From assembly GCF_900103225.1 (NCBI RefSeq), contig NZ_FNJH01000003.1, forward strand, positions 62,001-126,000: 64,000 nucleotides of DNA, given 5' to 3'. A program made the position numbers and the translations under genes. Below, piece after piece: positions 51,121-59,494 of this stretch. The DNA is from Pseudomonas congelans. Its GTDB lineage: Bacteria; Pseudomonadota; Gammaproteobacteria; Pseudomonadales; Pseudomonadaceae. Under the pieces are notes generated by a model. That model did not search any database. It worked only from the letters and a program-made list of their open reading frames with translations, and was not told the DNA's origin. How positions within the stretch are numbered: position 1 is the first letter of the stretch; every line of letters starts with the position of its first letter.

Positions 51121-51141
51121 GCGCCTTGAGTGTCAAGGCGC
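51121..51141 (-). terminator. Hairpin downstream of the 51169 gene
   Basis: GCGCCTTGA and TCAAGGCGC form a perfect 9-bp stem with a 3-nt loop, 28 bp beyond the stop codon of the minus-strand gene at 51169. No U-tract, so termination is likely but unproven. Confidence 0.6.
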
Positions 51142-51168
51142 GTAGAGATCGACAGGCAGGACGCGGTT

Positions 51169-51357
51169 TTACTTTTTACCGAGATTGATCTGCTTGGAAG
51201 GTGCGAAGGTCTGGCCACTCACGCCTTTGGCAATTTGCTGGATTTCACCGCCGGACTTCAGGAAAGCTGCAATCTGCGCGTTGATCGAGTCGCTCGTTTC
51301 AACGGCTGGGGCGGGTTTGGCTTTCGAGTGGGATGCTTTGATACGCATGGCTGCCAT
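51169..51357 (-). CDS. Small basic protein of unknown function
   Basis: 62 residues, starting MAAMRIKASHSKAKPAP (the ATG three codons in is an alternative start). Lysine/alanine-rich with an amphipathic helix in the middle (SINAQIAAFLKSGGEIQQI) and a basic tail (FAPSKQINLGKK). It resembles the small conserved proteins often kept between cvfB and neighbouring genes in Pseudomonas, though I do not know a function. GAAGG lies upstream. AT-neutral; looks conserved because a terminator hairpin follows. Confidence 0.6.
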   Translation of the reverse strand: MAAMRIKASHSKAKPAPAVETSDSINAQIAAFLKSGGEIQQIAKGVSGQTFAPSKQINLGKK

Positions 51358-51663
51358 TTACCTTCATAAACGTAATACGGCCAGCCAGAGTACAGGAAAC
51401 GCTTGATTATTGCTTGGTGATTATGGCACTCGCCCGAGCCGAGCCTGCACTCGGCGGCTTGGCGAATTTATTCTGGAAGTCGCTAACCGACTGTTTTCAG
51501 TAAAAAAATATCAATGAGGTGCCGCGGCGCTGCGCGGCAAGGCCAACCCATGACGAATCGGGAAACTGACGAGTGGAGGCTGCGTCGAAGCGTTCGGCCA
51601 CGCTACGCGAACCCGGACTCAAAGTCGGGTAGAATGCCGCCCACGTAATGAGGGTATCTGGAA
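51358..51663. other. Intergenic stretch upstream of cvfB
   Basis: 306 bp without a gene. GCGCGGCAAGG/CCGCGG-type GC-rich inverted segments around 51522-51545 and a TAGAAT-like -10 candidate near 51630 (GGGTAGAATGCC) probably belong to the cvfB promoter. Confidence 0.4.
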
Positions 51664-52500
51664 ATGGCTTTAATCGGGCGCTACAACAGCTTGCAAATCG
51701 TCAAGCACACGAACTTCGGTCTGTATCTGGACGGTGCGCAGGATGGTGAAATCCTTCTGCCCAATCGGTACATCCCCAAGGACGTTCCTACGGAAGATGA
51801 AGACTGGCTCAATGTGTTCATCTATCTGGACAGCGAAGACAAGCTGCTCGCCACTACTGAAAAACCCAAGGTGCAGGTCGGTGAGTTCGCCAGCCTGAAG
51901 GTGGTTGAAGTCAACAGCATCGGTGTGTTCCTCGACTGGGGCCTGCCCAAGGACCTGTTGCTGCCTTACTCCGAAGAGAAGCGCACCCTGCAGGCCGGCG
52001 ATTACTGTGTGGTTCACGTCTACCTCGACAAGCACACACGGCGCATTACCGCCACTGCGCGCCTGGATCGTTACCTGGACAAGACGCCTGCCAGCTACAG
52101 CGTGGGGCAGGAAGTCGATCTGCTGGTGGCCGAAGCGACCGACATGGGGTTCAAGGCGATCATCAACAACAAGCACTGGGGCCTGATTCACAAGAACGAA
52201 GTGTTCAAGTTCATGCGCGCCGGCAAGCAGGAAAAAGGCTACATCAAGGAAATTCGCAGCGACGGCAATATCAGCCTGAGCCTGCAGCCTGTCGGTGCAG
52301 AGGCCGCCAGCAGCCTGAACTCGAAGATTCTTGCCAAGCTGCGCGAGAACAACGGCACGCTGCCGGTCAGCGATAAAAGTGATCCGCAGGTCATCAGCGG
52401 TCTGTTTGGCGTCAGCAAGGGCAACTTCAAAAAAGCCATTGGTGCGTTGTACAAGCAGGGGCAGATCGTGATTCACGCCGACCGTATCGAGCTGGTCTGA
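51664..52500 (+). CDS. cvfB: S1-domain RNA-binding protein of the CvfB family
   Basis: 278 residues. Three S1-like OB folds (first MALIGRYNSLQIVKHTNFGLYLDGAQDGEILLPNRYIP; second ASLKVVEVNSIGVFLDWGLPKDLLLP; third GQEVDLLVAEATDMGFKAIINNKHWGLIHKNEVF), then a winged-helix tail (GVSKGNFKKAIGALYKQGQIVI). This is the CvfB/YitL architecture; a Staphylococcus homologue affects virulence gene expression by binding RNA. In Pseudomonas a housekeeping RNA-binding role is likely. Standalone, with the DsbA-like gene converging. Confidence 0.9.
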   Translation: MALIGRYNSLQIVKHTNFGLYLDGAQDGEILLPNRYIPKDVPTEDEDWLNVFIYLDSEDKLLATTEKPKVQVGEFASLKVVEVNSIGVFLDWGLPKDLLLPYSEEKRTLQAGDYCVVHVYLDKHTRRITATARLDRYLDKTPASYSVGQEVDLLVAEATDMGFKAIINNKHWGLIHKNEVFKFMRAGKQEKGYIKEIRSDGNISLSLQPVGAEAASSLNSKILAKLRENNGTLPVSDKSDPQVISGLFGVSKGNFKKAIGALYKQGQIVIHADRIELV

Positions 52501-52540
52501 TACGGCGTCGCAGCCTGGGTGCCCTGGCGGCAATCGATGT

Positions 52541-52561
52541 GAGCTGCAATCGATGCAGCTC
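52541..52561. terminator. Hairpin between convergent cvfB and dsbA-like genes
   Basis: GAGCTGCA and TGCAGCTC pair over 8 bp with an ATCGA loop, 9 bp before the DsbA-like stop codon. It could terminate either convergent transcript; U-tracts are weak. Confidence 0.55.
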
Positions 52562-52569
52562 GCGGCACC

Positions 52570-53202
52570 TCAGGCCCAGGTGGCGAGCGCGTCTATTTCC
52601 TGGCTCAGGCGATCGAACGGCAAGGTGCCGTTGAACACCCGGGCGTCTTCCAGCGCCTCGTCACTGCGTCGCAGCAGCAGGACCGGCACCGCTCTGAGCC
52701 CAAGCTTTTGCGCCAGTTGCTGGTCTTCCGTCACGGCCTTTTCGAAATGACCGGCGTTGAGTGCCTGCTCCATTGCTTGCCGATCCAGCCCGAGCGCGTT
52801 GGCCAGGTCGAGCAGTGTGTGCGTCTCGCCGATATCCAGCCCCTTTTCAAAGAACGCCCGATAAGCCTCCTTGTGAAACGCTTCAAAACTCCCTGCGTTC
52901 CTGGCAAACGCCGCAGCTTCCAGAACCTTGCGGCTGCGCGGCTGAACGCTGGGCATCTTCATCGTCACCTGACGCCTGTCGGCCATCGGCAGCACTGACC
53001 GAGACCAGGTTTCACGCAGATAATCGGCACTCGGGTCGAGCAGTTCCAGCGGATCGGGGCGCAGTTCAAAGGCATGCCAATTGAATTCGAGCCGTTCACC
53101 GTAGGTTTGCTGAAGCTGCTCCAGGACGGCCAGTTGCAGGTAGCAGAACGGGCAGACGTAGTCGCTCCAGACATCTATTTTCAGGGGACCAACAGTGTTC
53201 AT
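52570..53202 (-). CDS. DsbA-family (FrnE-like) thiol oxidoreductase
   Basis: 210 residues, no signal peptide, so cytosolic. C17-P-F-C20 is the active-site motif in SDYVCPFCYLQ, followed by the alpha insertion and AVPVLLLRRSD with the cis-proline Pro near residue 178. The F-N-W-H-A-F-E-L-R-P and GHFEKAVTEDQQLAQKLGLRAVP blocks are those of FrnE/2-hydroxychromene-isomerase-like DsbA relatives, used in disulphide exchange or polyketide oxidation. Converges with cvfB. Confidence 0.9.
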   Translation of the reverse strand: MNTVGPLKIDVWSDYVCPFCYLQLAVLEQLQQTYGERLEFNWHAFELRPDPLELLDPSADYLRETWSRSVLPMADRRQVTMKMPSVQPRSRKVLEAAAFARNAGSFEAFHKEAYRAFFEKGLDIGETHTLLDLANALGLDRQAMEQALNAGHFEKAVTEDQQLAQKLGLRAVPVLLLRRSDEALEDARVFNGTLPFDRLSQEIDALATWA

Positions 53203-53346
53203 GTGGTTGAAACTCCATAACGCTAGTTAACACTGACTCCCTTAACCTTTTAAAAGTCCTGAAGTTGGATGGATCAATGTCTACCTTTGGTCGGTCATAC
53301 CCTCAAGCGGGCATTCCCGGACCTGAAACTTCATCAAGGACGCGCC

Positions 53347-53748
53347 ATGAAAAGAATACTGATCGCTTACTTCGGCACATTGCTGGCTTTTTTGATCCTC
53401 GACGGAGTCTGGCTGGGCGTACTGATGGGGCCGACCTACCGTGAATGGCTCGGACCGCTGATGCTCGATACGCCGGTAGCAGGACCTGCCATCGCGTTTT
53501 ATCTGCTGTATGGGGCGGGGGTGGTGTTTTTCGGCGTCATGCCTGCACTCAGCGTGCAACGACTGAGTCACGCGACATTGTGCAGCGGTCTGCTGGGGCT
53601 GATTGCCTATGGCACCTATGACCTGACCAACTGGGCCACGTTGCAGGGCTGGCCTGCGCAACTGGCGCTGGTGGACCATGCGTGGGGCACGGTGGTGTCG
53701 GCGCTGGCCGGTACGGCGGGCTATCTAGCGGTACGTAAGTTTGCCTGA
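53347..53748 (+). CDS. DUF2177 inner-membrane protein
   Basis: 133 residues from the ATG at 53347, which has AAGGA 9 nt upstream. Four membrane spans; the opening LIAYFGTLLAFLILDGVWLGVLMGPTYREWLGPLM and the ending YGTYDLTNWATLQGWPAQLALVDHAWGTVVSALAGTAGYLAV are both diagnostic of DUF2177. Function unknown across the family. Standalone, with the minus-strand 53839 gene converging about 90 bp away. Confidence 0.9.
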   Translation: MKRILIAYFGTLLAFLILDGVWLGVLMGPTYREWLGPLMLDTPVAGPAIAFYLLYGAGVVFFGVMPALSVQRLSHATLCSGLLGLIAYGTYDLTNWATLQGWPAQLALVDHAWGTVVSALAGTAGYLAVRKFA

Positions 53749-53808
53749 AGCGCCGTGCCGCAATGAGCGTTGCCGATGCGCAACGTTCACCCGACGCAGT
53801 GCGCGAGC

Positions 53809-53830
53809 GTAGCGGCTACGCTGCCGCTAC
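53809..53830 (-). terminator. Hairpin downstream of the 53839 gene
   Basis: GTAGCGGC and GCCGCTAC pair over 8 bp with a TACGCT loop, 8 bp beyond the minus-strand stop codon. GC-rich, no U-tract. Confidence 0.5.
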
Positions 53831-53838
53831 GTTCACAG

Positions 53839-54219
53839 TTACTTCTGCAGGAAGCTGGCAAAACTCAGGTTGCTGCCCTTGGGGCGCATGTCCTTGAGGA
53901 AAGAGTCCTTGTCGGCGCTCAGCTCCAGGCTGACGGTCGGTTTGCGCTTGTCCGCATTGCGCACTTCAAGCCCTTCGATGTGATCGCGCATGAAGACCGT
54001 GGTCACTTTCAAATGCAGCAACTGGTCGGTTTCAGGCGTGTGCAGCAGCAGGTGCAGCCACTCGTACTGACCTACTTGCAGGCGCGGCACAGGCAGGTCG
54101 AACCACCAGATGTTTCTTTTGTGGTCCAGCACGGCGAAATGCGTGTTGTTGACGCCCAGCACTGCGCCACCCAGATCCTGGTTTCTGCGTGCAATGGCCA
54201 GCTTTTTATCGAGTTTCAT
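53839..54219 (-). CDS. Conserved-looking protein of unknown function
   Basis: 126 residues from the ATG at 54219, with CAGGAACG upstream. Beta-rich with aromatic strands (NIWWFDLPVPRLQVGQYEWLHLLLHT and HIEGLEVRN) and a C-terminal SFLKDMRPKGSNLSFASFLQK. No signal peptide or known motif. It sits between DUF2177 (convergent) and the csbD stress gene (divergent), separated by about 220 bp containing both promoters. Function cannot be assigned; a regulatory or stress-associated role is only suggested by the csbD neighbour. Confidence 0.7.
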   Translation of the reverse strand: MKLDKKLAIARRNQDLGGAVLGVNNTHFAVLDHKRNIWWFDLPVPRLQVGQYEWLHLLLHTPETDQLLHLKVTTVFMRDHIEGLEVRNADKRKPTVSLELSADKDSFLKDMRPKGSNLSFASFLQK

Positions 54220-54440
54220 AACGTTCCTGTGAATCGGTGTGTTCAGCGTGTCGGCCCTGCCGGACAACGGTGGCGCGCATTCTCGCACAAACTCTGCCGC
54301 AAACCTGCCCCAATGCACGGCGGATGAGCGGCAACAGCGGCTGGGAAAATAGTTGAAACTCTTTGCCATCCACACAGGTCAATCTTTTGTCGAGTACGAC
54401 ATCCGATTCCAGTGCGGTCTTCAGACCCAGGAGATTTTCG

Positions 54441-54632
54441 ATGAGCAGCACCAGCGATAAAGCCAAAGGTATGGCCAACGAAGCAGTTGGTAACGTCAAG
54501 CAGGCTGTTGGCAAGGCTACCGACAATGACAAGCTGCAGGCTGAAGGCAAAGTACAAGAGCTGAAAGGTGAAGGCCAGCAGGCTGTAGGCAAGGTCAAGG
54601 ACGCCATCAAGAAGGGCGTTGACAAGGCTTGA
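54441..54632 (+). CDS. CsbD-family stress protein
   Basis: 63 residues from the ATG at 54441, behind CAGGAG. MSSTSDKAKGMANEAVGNVKQAVGKATDNDKLQAEGKVQEL follows the CsbD pattern of four-residue A-x-G-K repeats that form a helical bundle, with high Lys/Ala content. CsbD proteins accumulate in stationary phase or under osmotic stress in many bacteria. Followed by a strong terminator. AT and codon use match the chromosome. Confidence 0.92.
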   Translation: MSSTSDKAKGMANEAVGNVKQAVGKATDNDKLQAEGKVQELKGEGQQAVGKVKDAIKKGVDKA

Positions 54633-54676
54633 GTCGATTGTTATCGGCGCCCTGGCGCCGGTGGCTGGCATTACCG

Positions 54677-54704
54677 ATAACGGTCATCCACGGATGGCCG
54701 TTAT
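54677..54704 (+). terminator. Terminator of csbD
   Basis: ATAACGGTCATCC and GGATGGCCGTTAT pair with one G-U over a short loop, followed by GCTTTCTGC. 44 bp after the csbD stop. Confidence 0.7.
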
Positions 54705-54858
54705 GCTTTCTGCTCTGCGGGACTGAAACCTTTCATGGCCTGTCCAGTCAATGTGCCATCGGTATTCGCGTATCGGCTCCGTCAGCGCGATACGTCATGT
54801 ATGAGATGCCGGTTTTCAGGATGTAAGGTTTTCCAGTAAGGGAGCGAGAGGAAGCGCC

Positions 54859-55824
54859 ATGATTTTCCCCCATTTGCGTAAATTGAAAGTCGGCAAGGTG
54901 CTGGTGAGAACCGTCAACGAGTTCCTCGATGACGAGATGTCCACCTATGCATCGGCACTGGCTTATCAGATGCTGTTTTCTCTGTTTCCGTTTCTGCTGT
55001 TTCTGATCGCATTGATCGGCTTTCTGCACCTGCCTGACTTTTTCTCCTGGTTGCGACTGCAATCGGAATTCCTCCTGCCGCCGCAGGCACTCGAACAGGT
55101 CAACCCGGTCATCGACCAGTTGCAGCAGTCCAAGGGTGGCTTGCTGTCGATCGGTATCGTCATCGCGCTGTGGACCGCGTCAGCGGGTGTGCGCCTGATG
55201 ATGAGCGCCATGAACGCTGCGTACGACGTCGTCGAAGGGCGCCCCATCTGGAAGCGTCTGCCGCTGTCGATTCTCTACACCGTAGGCATCGCCGGCATGT
55301 TGCTGGCGGCAGCCGCCTTCATGGTGCTGGGGCCACAGGTCATGAACTGGATTGCCGCGCAGATCGGCATGGAAGACTTCATCGTGACGCTGTGGACCAT
55401 CCTGCGCTGGCCCGCGATCATTATTCTGCTGATGGTCGCTGTGGCACTGATCTATTACGTGATGCCTGACGTCAAACAGGAGTTTCGTTTCATCACCCCA
55501 GGTTCGGTGCTGGCCGTGGTGGTGTGGATCGTTGCTTCCCTGGCCTTCGGTTTTTACGTCAAGACCTTTGCCGACTACAACGCCATGTACGGCAGCATCG
55601 GCGCGATCATCGTGCTGCTGCTGTATTTCTACATCTCGGCGGCGGTGCTGTTGCTGGGGGCGGAAATGAATGCGGTGATCGAGCACATGTCCGCTGAAGG
55701 CAAGGATGCAGGCGAGAAGGAAGCCGGTGACGGCGGCGAAGAAAGCAGCGAGACAGACAAGCAGCATGTCTCCGGTCTTGGCCGCGACCACTCGGTGCCG
55801 CTGCAGAAGGCTGACGAAGCCTGA
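54859..55824 (+). CDS. YihY/BrkB-family inner-membrane protein
   Basis: 321 residues with a strong purine-rich RBS (GGGAGCGAGAGGAAGC). Six spans; DDEMSTYASALAYQMLFSLFPFLLFLIALIG and ADYNAMYGSIGAIIVLLLYFYISAAVLLLGAEMNAVIE are both signature blocks of the YihY/BrkB family. A hydrophilic, acidic C-terminal tail (GEKEAGDGGEESSETDKQH) is a pseudomonad extension. Once thought to be RNase BN; now only known as an envelope protein of unclear role. Standalone, 51 bp before def. Confidence 0.88.
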   Translation: MIFPHLRKLKVGKVLVRTVNEFLDDEMSTYASALAYQMLFSLFPFLLFLIALIGFLHLPDFFSWLRLQSEFLLPPQALEQVNPVIDQLQQSKGGLLSIGIVIALWTASAGVRLMMSAMNAAYDVVEGRPIWKRLPLSILYTVGIAGMLLAAAAFMVLGPQVMNWIAAQIGMEDFIVTLWTILRWPAIIILLMVAVALIYYVMPDVKQEFRFITPGSVLAVVVWIVASLAFGFYVKTFADYNAMYGSIGAIIVLLLYFYISAAVLLLGAEMNAVIEHMSAEGKDAGEKEAGDGGEESSETDKQHVSGLGRDHSVPLQKADEA

Positions 55825-55874
55825 TCGATTTCTGTGGCAAGATCGCTTTTTAAGTCGGCAAGAGACAGGCAGTC

Positions 55875-56414
55875 ATGATCCACAAAATTCTGAAGATGGG
55901 CGATGAGCGCTTGTTGCGCATCGCCCCTCCGGTGCCCGCAGAGATGTTTGGCAGCAGCGAGCTCGACACGCTGATTGCCGATATGTTTGAAACCATGCAC
56001 AGCGTCGGCGGTGTCGGCCTGGCGGCACCGCAGATCGGCATCGATCTGCAACTGGTGATTTTCGGTTTCGAGCGTAACGAGCGCTATCCCCAGGCCGAAG
56101 CGGTCCCGCAGACCATCCTGATCAACCCGCTGATTACCCCGTTGAGCCCGACGCTGGAAGAGGGCTGGGAAGGGTGCCTGTCAGTGCCCGGATTGCGCGG
56201 CATGGTGGACCGTTATCAGAGCATTCGTTACGAAGGCTTCGATCCTCAAGGCCAGCCCATCGAGCGTGTCGCCCATGGTTTTCACGCGCGGGTCGTTCAG
56301 CATGAATGCGACCACCTGATCGGTCGGCTTTATCCGTCGCGCATCACCGACTTCAGCAAATTCGGCTTCATGGACGTGATGTTTCCGGACATGGACCCCA
56401 ACGCCGACGAGTGA
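55875..56414 (+). CDS. def: Peptide deformylase
   Basis: 179 residues removing the N-formyl group from nascent proteins. All three metal-site motifs are present: [16 protein letters not shown] and Q-H-E-C-D-H-L (HExxH). Length and motifs match the second, Def2-type deformylase of pseudomonads rather than the one paired with fmt, because fmt, dprA and rsmB are absent here. RBS: AGAGACAGGCAGTC is weak but usable. Separately transcribed from the YihY gene. Confidence 0.93.
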   Translation: MIHKILKMGDERLLRIAPPVPAEMFGSSELDTLIADMFETMHSVGGVGLAAPQIGIDLQLVIFGFERNERYPQAEAVPQTILINPLITPLSPTLEEGWEGCLSVPGLRGMVDRYQSIRYEGFDPQGQPIERVAHGFHARVVQHECDHLIGRLYPSRITDFSKFGFMDVMFPDMDPNADE

Positions 56415-56429
56415 TGGTCATGTTGCGCT

Positions 56430-56449
56430 GCGAAGCTGTCACGCTTCGC
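56430..56449. terminator. Hairpin between convergent def and GNAT genes
   Basis: GCGAAGC and GCTTCGC pair over 7 bp with a TGTCAC loop, partly inside the GNAT stop region; it probably ends both converging transcripts. Confidence 0.5.
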
Positions 56450-56849
56450 GGCACAGTGCGATCAGCGGCTTGCTGCGGCTGTAGCGCATGAATCGTTCGC
56501 CCAGGGCCTGGGGCAGACGCTGTGCCGTCTCGAACCCTGAACGTTGGTAGAAGCCCAGCAGGTCCGGATGGCAGAACAGCCAGACCGGCCCGGCCAGCGG
56601 TTGCAACGCCGCTTCGATCAAGCCTCGCGCCACGGCTTGTCCGCGCAGCGCCGGCGCCACGAACAGCCCGGTCAGCCAATGCCCCTCTGCGACAGGCGTC
56701 AGGCACAACGCACCGATAATTTCCGCCCGCTTTGCAACCCACGCCTGGCCCTTGCCGGCAGCGCGCATCGACGACTGGTGCTCACGGTAGAACTTGCCCA
56801 GCAACGGGCGACATTCATCAGGCAGCGGATAAAACTGGATTTCGGACAT
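56439..56849 (-). CDS. GNAT-family N-acetyltransferase
   Basis: 136 residues. The core acetyl-CoA-binding strand and loop is LTGLFVAPALRGQAVARGLIEAALQ (V-A-P-A-L-R-G-Q-A-V-A-R-G, the Q/R-x-x-G-x-G/A motif A). The N-terminal FYPLPDECRPLLGKFYREH and AGPVWLFCHPDLLGFYQRSGFETAQ blocks are usual GNAT elements; the final FYxxxGF closes the fold. Substrate unknown. Converges with def. Confidence 0.85.
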   Translation of the reverse strand: MSEIQFYPLPDECRPLLGKFYREHQSSMRAAGKGQAWVAKRAEIIGALCLTPVAEGHWLTGLFVAPALRGQAVARGLIEAALQPLAGPVWLFCHPDLLGFYQRSGFETAQRLPQALGERFMRYSRSKPLIALCREA

Positions 56850-56969
56850 CGCGGGCGCGCTTGAAAACAGGGACTTGCATCATACAGAGGCTAACGCCGT
56901 GACAACTAATCGGCGCAGGCTGGTGTCGATACTTTCAGACCCGTTTGTTCCGCGCCATTTGAGGTGAGC

Positions 56970-57983
56970 ATGAAATCAATAACACGACTACTGGGCTGTT
57001 CACTTCTGGCGCTGAGCCTGCTTGGGCAGACAGCGACAGCGGCTGAAAAAACCAAGCCAATCCAGTTCGGCGCGCTGACCTGGGAAAGCGGCAGCCTGAT
57101 CACTGAAGTCCTGCGCACCATCGTCGAGAAGGGCTATGGCTACCCGACCGATACGTTGCCCGGCAGTACGGTCAGCCTGGAAACCGCGCTGGCGAAAAAT
57201 GACATTCAGGTGATCGCCGAAGAGTGGACCGGACGCAGCCCGGTGTGGGTCAAGGCTGAAGAGGAAGGCAAGGTGCTCGGCGTGGGCGACATCGTCAAGG
57301 GCGCGACCGAAGGCTGGTGGGTGCCCGAGTACGTGATCAAGGGCGATGCCGCCAAAGGCATCAAGCCGCTGGCACCGGACCTTAAGTCTGTCGCTGATCT
57401 GGCGCGCTACAAGGACGTTTTCAAAGACCCGGAATCGCCGGACAAGGGCCGATTCCTCAACAGCCCGAGCGGCTGGACCTCGGAGATCGTCAACACTCAG
57501 AAACTCAAGGCTTATGGCCTGTCCGATAGCTTCGTCAACTTCCGCACCGGCTCGGGTGCAGCACTGGACGCCGAGGTCGCATCGTCCATCCGGCGCGGCA
57601 AGCCCGTGTTGTTTTACTACTGGTCACCTACGCCCCTGCTGGGCAAGTACAAGCTGATCAAACTGGACGAGCCCGCCTTTGATGCTGAAGCCTGGAAAAC
57701 CCTGACCGACGCCAGTAACCCCAACCCGCGAGGCACCTCTTCGCTGGCGGCAAAGCTGTCGATCGGCGTTTCGGCAGAATTCAGCAAGCAATACCCGGAG
57801 CTGGTGAGTGTCTTCAAGGGCGTGGATTTCCCGATTGATCTGCTCAACAAGACCTTGGGCGAAATGAGTGACAAGCATGAGGATGCCAAGGTCGTGGCTG
57901 CACGCTTCCTCAAGCAGCATCCCGAGGTGTGGAAAGCCTGGTTGCCTGCCGATGTCGCCGAACGGGTCAGCGGCAGTCTTTAA
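56970..57983 (+). CDS. Orphan glycine betaine/choline-type ABC substrate-binding protein
   Basis: 337 residues from the ATG at 56970. Signal peptide about to residue 25 (LGCSLLALSLLGQTATAAEK), then an OpuAC-type fold: PIQFGALTWESGSLITEVLRTIVEKGYGY, ETALAKNDIQVIAEEWTGRS, YVIKGDAAKGIKPLAPDLKSVADLARYKDVFKDPE, and a C-terminal lobe with WSPTPLLGKYKL that holds the aromatic ligand cage. Binds quaternary amines such as betaine or choline in related proteins. No permease or ATPase gene is adjacent, so it must be used by a transporter encoded elsewhere. Confidence 0.88.
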   Translation: MKSITRLLGCSLLALSLLGQTATAAEKTKPIQFGALTWESGSLITEVLRTIVEKGYGYPTDTLPGSTVSLETALAKNDIQVIAEEWTGRSPVWVKAEEEGKVLGVGDIVKGATEGWWVPEYVIKGDAAKGIKPLAPDLKSVADLARYKDVFKDPESPDKGRFLNSPSGWTSEIVNTQKLKAYGLSDSFVNFRTGSGAALDAEVASSIRRGKPVLFYYWSPTPLLGKYKLIKLDEPAFDAEAWKTLTDASNPNPRGTSSLAAKLSIGVSAEFSKQYPELVSVFKGVDFPIDLLNKTLGEMSDKHEDAKVVAARFLKQHPEVWKAWLPADVAERVSGSL

Positions 57984-58158
57984 TTATCTTTACGGGATCA
58001 TCGTTCCGGCATCGTTGTTTTGGAATTGTCACGCTGCTGCATGACACGAGGCGCATAGCTGATAACGGCATCAATGGCCGGTATGCGACGCGCCGAGTGG
58101 TAAAGCCGGGCCGAGCTGATAAGTTCAGGTCCGGGCCAATCGATGCTCGGGAGGCGTC

Positions 58159-58659
58159 ATGACTGATCACGTTCGGGGCTCGCGCGGCATGTGGCAGATC
58201 TGCCTGGCATTGCTGGCCTGTCTGTGCCTGGACGCGATGCATCCGGCCAGCGCCGAAGAGGCCGACGACATGGCGCTGGCCCTGGTGGAGCAACGAAACC
58301 TGGGCGAAGGTCTCGCCTGGCTGGGGTATCAGGTCGCCTCGCGCACTGAGACGTTTGCCGGTATCGTGCAGGCAGTCGGCAAGACTGAAGCGCAGGAACT
58401 GGTACAGAAGGAATTGCAGCGCCTAAAACCGGAATACCAGGCTCAGTGGGACCGCAATCTGGCAGCGGCTTATGCTCATTCATTTACCGCCGAGGAGTTG
58501 CGTTCGCTCAATCAGGGCGACGGTTCGCCTTCATTGGGGAACAGATTCAGGGCCAGAAACACCCAGGTCAGCGCCGATATGAAAGCCCGGTCATCGGAGC
58601 TGCTGGGACAATTTGTCAGTCGTGCGCTAGGCAACGCCGAGGCAGCACTGCAACACTGA
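58159..58659 (+). CDS. Small secreted protein of unknown function
   Basis: 166 residues with GGAGG upstream. Signal peptide (cleavage near ASAEEADD), then a helical mature domain: QRNLGEGLAWLGYQVASRTETFAGIVQAVGKTEAQELVQKEL, QAQWDRNLAAAYAHSFTAEELRSLNQGD and SSELLGQFVSRALGNAEAAL. The helical repeats with F-x-x-E-E-L-R-x-L resemble the DUF2059 family of secreted proteins. Function unknown. Standalone, 31 bp before the deaminase gene, possibly one transcript. Confidence 0.75.
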   Translation: MTDHVRGSRGMWQICLALLACLCLDAMHPASAEEADDMALALVEQRNLGEGLAWLGYQVASRTETFAGIVQAVGKTEAQELVQKELQRLKPEYQAQWDRNLAAAYAHSFTAEELRSLNQGDGSPSLGNRFRARNTQVSADMKARSSELLGQFVSRALGNAEAALQH

Positions 58660-58689
58660 CAGCTATTTTTGACGATACGAGGCAAACAC

Positions 58690-59127
58690 ATGGACGCATT
58701 CATGCAGGCAGCATTCGATGAGGCACAACTCGGGCTGAAGGAAGGCGGAATCCCTATCGGCTCGGTGATCGTCCACGGCGGAAAAATCATCGGTCGAGGC
58801 CACAATCGTCGCGTACAAGAGGGCAGTGCGACGAAGCACGGCGAGATGGATGCGCTGGAAAATGCCGGTCGCCAGCCGGCCAGTGTCTACCGTGACTCGG
58901 TCCTCTACACCACGCTGTCGCCTTGTGCGATGTGCAGCGGTGCGATTCTGCTCTACGGCATCCGCAAAGTGATCATCGGCGAGAATGAGTCATTCATGGG
59001 CGAAGAAGAACTGCTGCGCTCGCGTGGCGTGCAGATCGACGTGCTGGATAACCCTGAGTGCACACACATGATGAAGGACTTCATCGCCAGCAAGCCCGAA
59101 CTGTGGAACGAAGACATCGGTGAGTAA
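58690..59127 (+). CDS. Cytosine-deaminase-like nucleoside deaminase
   Basis: 145 residues from the ATG at 58690 (RBS GAGG, 7 nt). The zinc site is complete: H50-x-E52 in KHGEMDA and P78-C79-x-x-C82 in SPCAMC. The proton shuttle E52 and the C-terminal GENESFMGEEELLRSRGVQIDVLDN stretch match the yeast-type cytosine deaminase (Fcy1) rather than the E. coli CodA family. It would convert cytosine to uracil or act on related bases. Operonic position with the secreted protein is possible. Confidence 0.9.
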   Translation: MDAFMQAAFDEAQLGLKEGGIPIGSVIVHGGKIIGRGHNRRVQEGSATKHGEMDALENAGRQPASVYRDSVLYTTLSPCAMCSGAILLYGIRKVIIGENESFMGEEELLRSRGVQIDVLDNPECTHMMKDFIASKPELWNEDIGE

Positions 59128-59494
59128 AGACCGCTTCTTGTCAGCTTCCCGCCCCTTGGACGGTTTTGCTCATCGTGCCAATGCGGAGCGTGAGGAACGA
59201 GAGCTGTTCGTAACCCTCGCTGCCATGCTTCGCGCTCACCGATATACGCAAATGTAACTGTTTATGGTGCCAATGCTCCTCGTTGGCATGCAGTTCGCGA
59301 CGCTCCGCGTTACCCCGCTCATCCCTCGCGAGGTCCGGGCCTGGCTCAGATTACTGCCCGTCATTAATCTGCTTTGGCGCCTGTCTTAAAGTGCGGTTTG
59401 TGCCACTAATGTGCCTTTAACGGTGATAACCTCCTCCCATCTTTATTACGGTATTCATACCCAGCCGTTTACCTGGCCATTTTTGGAGCCCGAT
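59128..59494. repeat. Degenerate intergenic repeats related to the 48-kb tandem array
   Basis: GGAGCGTGAGGAACGA (59185-59200) is the exact inverse of a 16-bp core of the 143-bp repeats, and CGCTCCGCGTTA lies at 59300-59311. The stretch also holds a TGGCATGC palindromic segment. The right end carries the promoter region of the RsbQ-like gene. Confidence 0.6.
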